Assembly: GCA_023489025.1 (NCBI GenBank)
Contig: JAMDCN010000052.1
Span: 1 to 10,562, forward strand
Length of the DNA: 10,562 nt
Origin: Deltaproteobacteria bacterium
GTDB taxonomy: Bacteria; Desulfobacterota_E; Deferrimicrobia; Deferrimicrobiales; Deferrimicrobiaceae
Direction: 5' to 3'
Each line of letters begins with the position of its first letter. Position 1 is the first letter of the stretch. The notes beneath the pieces are model-generated. The model had not been told where the DNA came from. It did not search any database and worked only from the letters and a program-made list of their open reading frames with translations. Shown here in pieces: positions 6,270 through 10,562 of the stretch. The position numbers and the translations under genes were made by a program.

Positions 6270-7259
6270 TCAACGGGACCGGGAGACGATGTAGTCGGAG
6301 AGGGCCAGAAGCCCGCGGCGGGCCGGCGACTCGGGAAAGCGGGCGAGCAGCCGCTTCCCTTGTTCGACGTAGGCACGGGCCAGCCGCTCGGTGTAAGCGA
6401 TCCCGCCGTGCCGCTCCACGAGCCCCGCCAGGAACGCCACCTCCCCCTCGGCGATCTCCCGGCCCTCAAGCAGCTTCCGCGCCTTTGCGCGGTCGCCGGG
6501 TCCGGCCTCCCGGAGGGCGTGGATGAGCGGGAGCGTCACCTTCCGCTCCCTCAGGTCCTGGAGCGGCCGCTTGCCGAGCTCCTTCTCCGTCCCGGTGTAG
6601 TCGAGGACGTCGTCCACGAGCTGGAAGGCGATTCCGACCGACTTGCCGTATTCGAGCATCCGCCGCCGCAGCGCCCCGCCCGCCCCCGCGAGGACCGCCC
6701 CCGTCTCGCTCGCCGCGGCGATGAGCGAGGCGGTCTTGTGGAAGACGACGCGGAGGTAATCGGCCTCCGTGATCCCCGGGTCGCTCGACTTGGTGAGCTG
6801 GAGCACCTCTCCCTCGGAGAGGTGGACGAGCGTCCGGGCGTAGATTCCGAGCACGTCGATGTCGCCGTCGTCGGTCATGAGCTGCGAGGCGCGGGCGAAG
6901 AGGAAATCGCCCACCAGGACGCTCACGGAGTTCCCGAACACCACGTTGGCCGACGGCCTGCCGCGCCGCATGACGCCGCCGTCCACGACGTCGTCGTGCA
7001 GCAGCGTCGCGGTGTGCATGTACTCGGTCACGACCGCCATCACGATCCGCCGGGGGCCGGTGTAGCCGCAGGCGTCCGCCGAAAGCAGCAGGACCGCGGG
7101 CCGGAAGCGCTTGCCGCCCGACAGCGTGATGTGCTTCCCCACGACCGGGATGAGGGAGACGAAGGAATCGAGGTGCAAAACGAGTGCCTTTTCGACTTTC
7201 CGCAGGTCGTTCCTGAGATACCGGAAAACCCCGTCGATATCGGACGTGCGTCCCGCCAT
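6270..7259 (-). CDS. ispB: long-chain trans-polyprenyl diphosphate synthase (octaprenyl/IspB type)
   Basis: This enzyme would condense isopentenyl diphosphate units onto an allylic primer to make the side chain of a respiratory quinone (probably menaquinone, inferred). The 329-residue protein has every class I prenyl synthase mark: GGKRFRP at 48-54, first Asp-rich motif DDVVD at 89-93 with following MRRGRPS, the basic helix residues with HKTASL at 174-179, FQLVDDVLD at 212-220 holding the second Asp-rich motif, and DLRERKVTLPLI at 235-246. The fifth residue before the first DDxxD is Ala (84) and the fourth Thr, small side chains that in this family go with long (C30-C50) rather than C15/C20 products. 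An in-frame TAA at 7280-7278 limits the start, and ATG 7259 is the only good candidate. No Shine-Dalgarno precedes it. The exact chain length cannot be read from sequence, so the ispB symbol is by similarity. It is divergent from rlmE and probably in an operon with the RACo-like gene. Confidence 0.9.
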   Translation of the reverse strand: MAGRTSDIDGVFRYLRNDLRKVEKALVLHLDSFVSLIPVVGKHITLSGGKRFRPAVLLLSADACGYTGPRRIVMAVVTEYMHTATLLHDDVVDGGVMRRGRPSANVVFGNSVSVLVGDFLFARASQLMTDDGDIDVLGIYARTLVHLSEGEVLQLTKSSDPGITEADYLRVVFHKTASLIAAASETGAVLAGAGGALRRRMLEYGKSVGIAFQLVDDVLDYTGTEKELGKRPLQDLRERKVTLPLIHALREAGPGDRAKARKLLEGREIAEGEVAFLAGLVERHGGIAYTERLARAYVEQGKRLLARFPESPARRGLLALSDYIVSRSR

Positions 7260-7269
7260 GGGCAGAATG

Positions 7270-7299
7270 ACTTTATCTTACGCCCTTTCCCGGTGTCAA
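7270..7299 (-). promoter_or_regulatory. candidate promoter for the prenyl synthase / RACo-like operon
   Basis: The minus strand has a consensus -35 TTGACA (7299-7294), an 18-base spacer and TAAAGT (7275-7270; four of six to TATAAT). Transcription would begin around 7263, only a few bases before the ATG at 7259. That fits the missing Shine-Dalgarno and suggests a leaderless or near-leaderless message. It lies in the 69-base divergent spacer shared with rlmE. Confidence 0.4.
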
Positions 7300-7328
7300 C
7301 ACGGGCCGGGTTCCGTTAGCATAAGGAC

Positions 7329-7928
7329 ATGTACAAGCGGAAGGACTCCTGGTACCTCCAGGCGAAGAAGGAGGGGTACCGCTCGCGCGCGGCGTACAAG
7401 CTCCTCCAGGTCGTCGAGTCGGAGCGGATCGTCCGGCCCGGCGAATGCGTCATCGACGCGGGGGCGGCGCCCGGGGGATGGAGCCAGGTCCTGCTGCGGC
7501 TCGTCGGGAAGACGGGGAAGGTCGCGGCCGTCGATATCCTCCCGATGGAGCCGCTGCCGGGAGAGAACTTCCGCTTCTTCCAGGACGACCTTTCCCTCCC
7601 CTCGCTGCCCGGCCGGATCCGGGAATTCTTCGGCGGGACGGCGGATGCGGTCGTCTCGGACGCCGCCCCGAACACGACGGGGATTCCCTTCACCGACCAG
7701 GCGCGCTCCGCCGAGCTCGTCCGGGCGGTGCTCGCGCTGGCGCGAGAGACGCTGAAAGAGGGCGGGACCTTCCTCGCCAAGATCTTCGGGAGCGCGGAGG
7801 CGGACACCCTCTTCCGCGCGCTCAGGGCCGAGTTCCGCGAGGTCCGCCGGATCCGCCCCGGCGCGACGCGGAAGGAATCGTTCGAACTTTACCTGCTCGC
7901 CAAGGGCTTCCGGGGGAAGCGACGGTAA
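7329..7928 (+). CDS. rlmE: 23S rRNA (uridine 2'-O-)-methyltransferase RlmE/FtsJ
   Basis: RlmE methylates the 2'-O of U2552 (E. coli numbering) in the A loop of 23S rRNA, using S-adenosylmethionine, late in 50S assembly. The 199-residue protein keeps the catalytic K-D-K-E set: K24 in SRAAYKL, D111 in SDAAPNTTG, K151 in FLAKIF and E186 in ESFELYLLA. The SAM-binding motif I is DAGAAPGGWS at 43-52, and D69 in AAVDILPM lies at the end of the second strand. Length is close to the E. coli enzyme, with a slightly shorter N-terminus. An in-frame TAG at 7317-7319 leaves ATG 7329 as the only reasonable start. The nearest Shine-Dalgarno-like AAGGA ends one base before the ATG, too close for normal use. 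It is the only plus-strand gene seen, divergent from the prenyl synthase and convergent with radA. No clear promoter was found; TAGCAT at 7317-7322 is a weak -10 candidate. Confidence 0.94.
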   Translation: MYKRKDSWYLQAKKEGYRSRAAYKLLQVVESERIVRPGECVIDAGAAPGGWSQVLLRLVGKTGKVAAVDILPMEPLPGENFRFFQDDLSLPSLPGRIREFFGGTADAVVSDAAPNTTGIPFTDQARSAELVRAVLALARETLKEGGTFLAKIFGSAEADTLFRALRAEFREVRRIRPGATRKESFELYLLAKGFRGKRR

Positions 7929-7936
7929 GGAACCGT

Positions 7937-8071
7937 CGGCCGGACGCGCGCAGATGCGTTCCCCGGAAGCGGCCTGTGGAGCGAGCAGAGGATCCCGGCG
8001 AGCGCAACGGCAGCGAGTGGGCGAAGGTCGCAAGCGTAGCGGGAGGGGAATGCATCGAGCGCGGAAGGCCG
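7937..8071. other. long imperfect inverted repeat / structured element in the rlmE-radA spacer
   Basis: Nested complementary arms fold this spacer into one structure. CGGCC (7937-7941) pairs with GGCCG (8067-8071). CGCGC (7945-7949) pairs with GCGCG (8059-8063). GATGCGTTCCCC (7953-7964) pairs with GGGGAATGCATC (8045-8056), twelve pairs with one G-T. TCCC (7993-7996) can stack on it with GGGA (8041-8044), and GCGA (7998-8001) with TCGC (8028-8031). Purine-rich internal loops separate the outer helices. The interior repeats GCGAG/GCGAA short words. It is not coding in any convincing frame. It could be a dispersed intergenic (REP-like) repeat, a structured 3' UTR of rlmE or radA, or a small RNA; the sequence does not decide. 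Confidence 0.4.
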
Positions 8072-8080
8072 TCATCCGCC

Positions 8081-8105
8081 AGCGACCGGCCCGGCGCTAT
8101 TTTTT
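8081..8105 (+). terminator. probable rlmE terminator overlapping the radA 3' end
   Basis: On the plus strand AGCG (8081-8084) pairs with CGCT (8095-8098), and CCG with CGG inside it around a GCC loop, with one bulged A. An A and six T (8100-8105) follow. The T-run is also the complement of the last two Lys codons of radA, and the 3' edge of the stem shares bases with its TAG stop. No equivalent T-tract exists on the minus strand, so it would serve rlmE only. Confidence 0.45.
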
Positions 8106-9467
8106 CGCCATCGCGGCGAGCGCCTCCTTGACGTGGCGCACCGGCAACAGCGTTGCGGACGAGGGCGCCGACAGCCGCTCGGCGTTGGAGGCGGGCAGGA
8201 TGACCCGCGAGTAGCCCATCTTGGCCGCCTCGTTGAGCCGGACTTCGGCCATCGGGACCGCGCGCACCTCGCCGCCCAGCCCCACCTCGCCGAAGGCGGC
8301 CGTTCCCGGCGGGATGACGAGGTCCTTGTAGCTCCCCGCCACCGCCAGCAACACGGGCAGGTCCGCCGCCGTCTCGTCGAGCGTAACACCGCCCGCCACG
8401 TTCACGAAGACGTCCTGGTTGTAGAGGGGCACTCCCGCCTTCTTCTCGAGGATGGCGCACAGGAGGATCACGCGCGAGGGGTCGGCCCCCAGCGTGGTGC
8501 GGCGCGGCATCGCAAGGTACGACTGGGAGACGAGCGCCTGGATCTCGACCAGGAGCGGCCTCGTTCCCTCCACCGCCGGAAAGACGAGCGTGCCGGAGGT
8601 CTCCGGGGACCGCTCCGAGAGGAAGAGCCCCGACGGGTCGGCGACCTCGGAGAGGCCGGAGGCGCGCATCTCGAAGACGCCGATCTCGTTCGTCGAGCCG
8701 AACCGGTTCTTGACCGCCTTGAGGATCCGGAAGGGGTGTCCCTTCTCCCCCTCGAAGTAGAGCACCGTGTCGACGAGGTGCTCGAGGACCCGCGGCCCCG
8801 CGATCATCCCCTCTTTCGTCACGTGGCCGACGAGGAAGACCGCGATCCCGGCCTTCTTCCCGTAGAAGACGAGCCGTCCGGCGCACTCCCGCACCTGGCC
8901 CACCGAGCCGGGCGCGCCCGGCAGGTCGGAGGTGAACATCGTCTGGATCGAGTCGAGGACGAGGAACGGCGGCGCAAGCTCCGACGCGGCCCCGATCACC
9001 CGCTCGAGCGAGGTCTCCGCCAGCAGGTAGATGGAGTCCCCGGCGACGCCCAGGCGCGAGGCGCGCATCTTGATCTGGGCCTCCGACTCCTCGCCCGAGA
9101 CGTACAGGACCGGCTTCCCCGTCCGGCTCAAGCCGCGTGCGGCCTGCAGAAGGAGCGTCGACTTCCCGATCCCGGGGTCGCCGCCGATGAGCGTCGCCGA
9201 GGAGGGGACGACGCCGCCTCCCATCACCCGGTCGAACTCGGAGATCCCCGTGAGCGTCCGCTGCGAGGCGGATTCGGTCACCTCCGCGAGGCGCACCGGC
9301 TTCCCGGCGGGGAACTCGCCGGACGTCGCAACCCGGTACTTCGGCTCGGGCGCCTCGACCTCCTCGACGAGCGAGCTCCACTGGCCGCACTCCGGGCACC
9401 GCCCCAGCCACTTGGGCGAATTGAAGCCGCACCCTGTGCAGACGTAGACGCTCTTTACCTTCGCCAC
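8097..9467 (-). CDS. radA: DNA repair / branch-migration ATPase RadA (Sms)
   Basis: RadA is a RecA-like hexameric helicase that works with RecA to extend and process recombination intermediates. The 456-residue product (E. coli RadA is 460) has an N-terminal zinc finger C10-x2-C13...C24-x2-C27 within VYVCTGCGFNSPKWLGRCPECGQW-type sequence. The RecA-like core has Walker A GDPGIGKST at 96-104, Walker B FLVLDS at 168-173 and the diagnostic KNRFG at 253-257. A C-terminal Lon-protease-like (LonC) domain runs from about 290 to 456, with NVAGGV and GEVGLGGEVRAV. The start is the GTG at 9467, giving MAKVKSVYVC, which matches the family. The open frame runs back to 9731 but that part lies inside larC. 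The start overlaps the larC stop by 13 bases, so the two are probably translated from one message. The gene ends in two Lys codons next to the convergent rlmE terminator. Nothing essential is missing. Confidence 0.96.
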   Translation of the reverse strand: MAKVKSVYVCTGCGFNSPKWLGRCPECGQWSSLVEEVEAPEPKYRVATSGEFPAGKPVRLAEVTESASQRTLTGISEFDRVMGGGVVPSSATLIGGDPGIGKSTLLLQAARGLSRTGKPVLYVSGEESEAQIKMRASRLGVAGDSIYLLAETSLERVIGAASELAPPFLVLDSIQTMFTSDLPGAPGSVGQVRECAGRLVFYGKKAGIAVFLVGHVTKEGMIAGPRVLEHLVDTVLYFEGEKGHPFRILKAVKNRFGSTNEIGVFEMRASGLSEVADPSGLFLSERSPETSGTLVFPAVEGTRPLLVEIQALVSQSYLAMPRRTTLGADPSRVILLCAILEKKAGVPLYNQDVFVNVAGGVTLDETAADLPVLLAVAGSYKDLVIPPGTAAFGEVGLGGEVRAVPMAEVRLNEAAKMGYSRVILPASNAERLSAPSSATLLPVRHVKEALAAMAKK

Positions 9468-10562
9468 GTCCTCGCCACCTCGAGCGCGACCTCCTCGAAG
9501 GTCGCCGCGCCGCTCCGCACGATCCTCCGCACGTCGTCGTACTCCGGCACGGCGCGGACCGACCCGTCGGGGAGCGTCGCCTCCTTGACCCGCACGCGGC
9601 CGAAGCGCGTTTCCATCGATCCCGTTTCCCGCAACAGCGTCATCCGGTCGCAGGCGTGGTACCGCAGGCCGATCGCCGTGGACAGGGAGAAGACGGCCGC
9701 CGAGACGATCTCGAGCCGCTCCTCGGGGCACAGGATCCGCAGCACCCAGCCGGGGCGGTTCTTCTTCATCGTCGCCGGGAGGATCGCCACGTCGAGAGCC
9801 CCCGCGTGGAAAGCGCGCTCCATGAGGAGCTCGAACCGCTGCGGGCTCATGTCGTCGATGTTCGCCTCGACCTCCAGCACCCGGTCCCGTCCCGCGCCGG
9901 CCGGAAGAGTCTCCCCCTCGACGACGCGCAGGACGTTCGCCCGCCCGGGGATCTCCCGGTGCCCGACGCCGATCCCGACGCCGCGCACGGTCATCGCCGG
10001 CGGCCGCTCGAAGGAGACGCCGAAGGCGCGCAGCAGCGCCGCGCCGGTCGGGGTCACGAGCTCCCCCTCTCCTTCCCCGAGGCGCAGCGGGGCGCCGCGG
10101 AGCAGCTCCACCGTCGCCGGCCCCGGGACGGGGATCTTCCCGTGGGCGGAGTAAGCCGCCCCCGACCCGCCGGGGAGGACCGAGCAGAAGACTTCGTCCG
10201 TCCCGACCCGGTCGAAGAGGAAGCAGGCCGCGGCGATGTCGACGACGGCGTCCACGGCGCCGACCTCGTGGAAATGGACGCGGTCCTTCGCCGTCCCATG
10301 GACCTTCGCCTCGGCGTCCGCCAATCGCTCGAAGCAGTCGATCGCGCGCCCCTTCGCGCCCGCCGGAAGGGAGGAGCGCTTGAGGAGGGAGACGATCTCC
10401 GGAAGGTGGCGCGACTCGTTCTTGCGCGTCGTGAGCTTGACATCGACGCGCGTCCCGGCGATCCCGGCCGAGGAGGCGCTTTCGATCCGCAGCGCATATC
10501 CCTTCAGCGGAAGCCCGCGCAACGCCCGCCGCAGATCCTTCTCCGCGCCGGTGAGCGACAGC
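9455..10562 (-). CDS. larC: nickel-pincer cofactor biosynthesis protein LarC, N-terminus beyond the window
   Basis: LarC is the CTP-dependent nickel insertase that completes the (SCS)Ni-pincer cofactor of lactate racemase LarA and related enzymes. 368 codons are visible and the frame is open to the right edge; the family is about 390-420 residues, so perhaps 25-40 N-terminal residues lie outside. Seen motifs, counted from the first complete codon, are HFHEVGAVD at about 96-104, TPTGAALL at about 170-177, ANIDDMSP at about 233-240 and MKKNRPG at about 265-271, all typical of LarC (old name DUF111). The larC1 and larC2 halves are fused in one frame here, unlike Lactobacillus plantarum, where a programmed frameshift joins them. 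A TTG at 10522 is in frame but lies inside conserved sequence, so it is not taken as the start. The stop overlaps the radA start by 13 bases. larA, larB and larE are not in the window. Confidence 0.92.
   Translation of the reverse strand, partial: LSLTGAEKDLRRALRGLPLKGYALRIESASSAGIAGTRVDVKLTTRKNESRHLPEIVSLLKRSSLPAGAKGRAIDCFERLADAEAKVHGTAKDRVHFHEVGAVDAVVDIAAACFLFDRVGTDEVFCSVLPGGSGAAYSAHGKIPVPGPATVELLRGAPLRLGEGEGELVTPTGAALLRAFGVSFERPPAMTVRGVGIGVGHREIPGRANVLRVVEGETLPAGAGRDRVLEVEANIDDMSPQRFELLMERAFHAGALDVAILPATMKKNRPGWVLRILCPEERLEIVSAAVFSLSTAIGLRYHACDRMTLLRETGSMETRFGRVRVKEATLPDGSVRAVPEYDDVRRIVRSGAATFEEVALEVARTWRR

Noticed and set aside
9468..9731. N-terminal extension of radA
   Set aside because: This part lies inside larC, and the family N-terminus MAKxKxxYVC starts at the GTG at 9467.
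8133..10154. Plus-strand open frame of 673 codons
   Set aside because: It is antisense to radA and larC, whose conserved motifs are unmistakable. High GC makes stops rare in the complementary frames, and the translation is rich in Arg, Asp, Glu, Pro and Gly with no recognisable domain.
9455..10562. Programmed frameshift in larC
   Set aside because: The visible larC is one continuous frame through both halves, so no frameshift is needed.
1..10562. CRISPR array, tRNA or rRNA gene, insertion sequence, prophage
   Set aside because: No regularly spaced repeats, cloverleaf, rRNA segment, transposase or integrase motifs were seen on either strand.

Overview
The window is a stretch of very GC-rich chromosome (apart from one short AT-rich island) from what looks like a Gram-negative, probably anaerobic bacterium. 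Type II secretion genes imply an outer membrane. A corrinoid-reactivating ASKHA protein (RACo/DUF4445 family) and a nickel-pincer cofactor gene (larC) are commonest in anaerobes. A Desulfobacterota/Geobacter-like lineage is my best guess, but the sequence alone does not prove it. Nothing looks recently mobile: no transposase, integrase, CRISPR array or tRNA was seen, and the genes share one base composition.

Left part (1-4621, all minus strand): an atypical type II secretion / pseudopilus cluster. In transcription order it holds an AT-rich promoter island (about 4401-4480), a GspG-like pseudopilin (3806-4384), an intrinsic terminator (3745-3781), the assembly ATPase gspE (2028-3719), the inner-membrane platform gspF (799-2010, TTG start), and a second GspG-like pseudopilin with an extra C-terminal domain of about 100 residues (11-802). 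gspE, gspF and the second pseudopilin are tightly coupled, with short overlaps or near-overlaps. The operon probably runs on past the left edge, where an ATG follows three bases after the last stop. The ATPase and platform would drive assembly of a short periplasmic fibre from the two pseudopilins. Secretin and minor pseudopilin genes are not in view.

Middle part (4622-7928): a probable two-gene minus-strand operon encodes a long-chain trans-polyprenyl diphosphate synthase (6270-7259) followed by a RACo-like 2Fe-2S/ASKHA protein (4622-6259). Divergent from it on the plus strand is rlmE/ftsJ (7329-7928), the 23S rRNA 2'-O-ribose methyltransferase. The 69-bp divergent spacer carries a TTGACA-type promoter that would give the prenyl synthase an almost leaderless mRNA.

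Right part (7929-10562): rlmE and radA converge on a 168-bp spacer. The spacer contains a long imperfect inverted repeat (7937-8071) and a probable rlmE terminator whose T-run is the end of radA. radA (8097-9467) encodes the recombination/branch-migration ATPase. It overlaps the end of larC (9455 to beyond the window), the CTP-dependent nickel insertase of nickel-pincer cofactor synthesis.

Most of the window is recognisable chromosomal gene content. The points most worth a second look are the structured or repeated element in the rlmE-radA spacer, the extended pseudopilin, the terminator that splits the secretion cluster, and a RACo-like protein placed beside an isoprenoid gene with no corrinoid partner. 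I did not find convincing evidence of a wholly new system.
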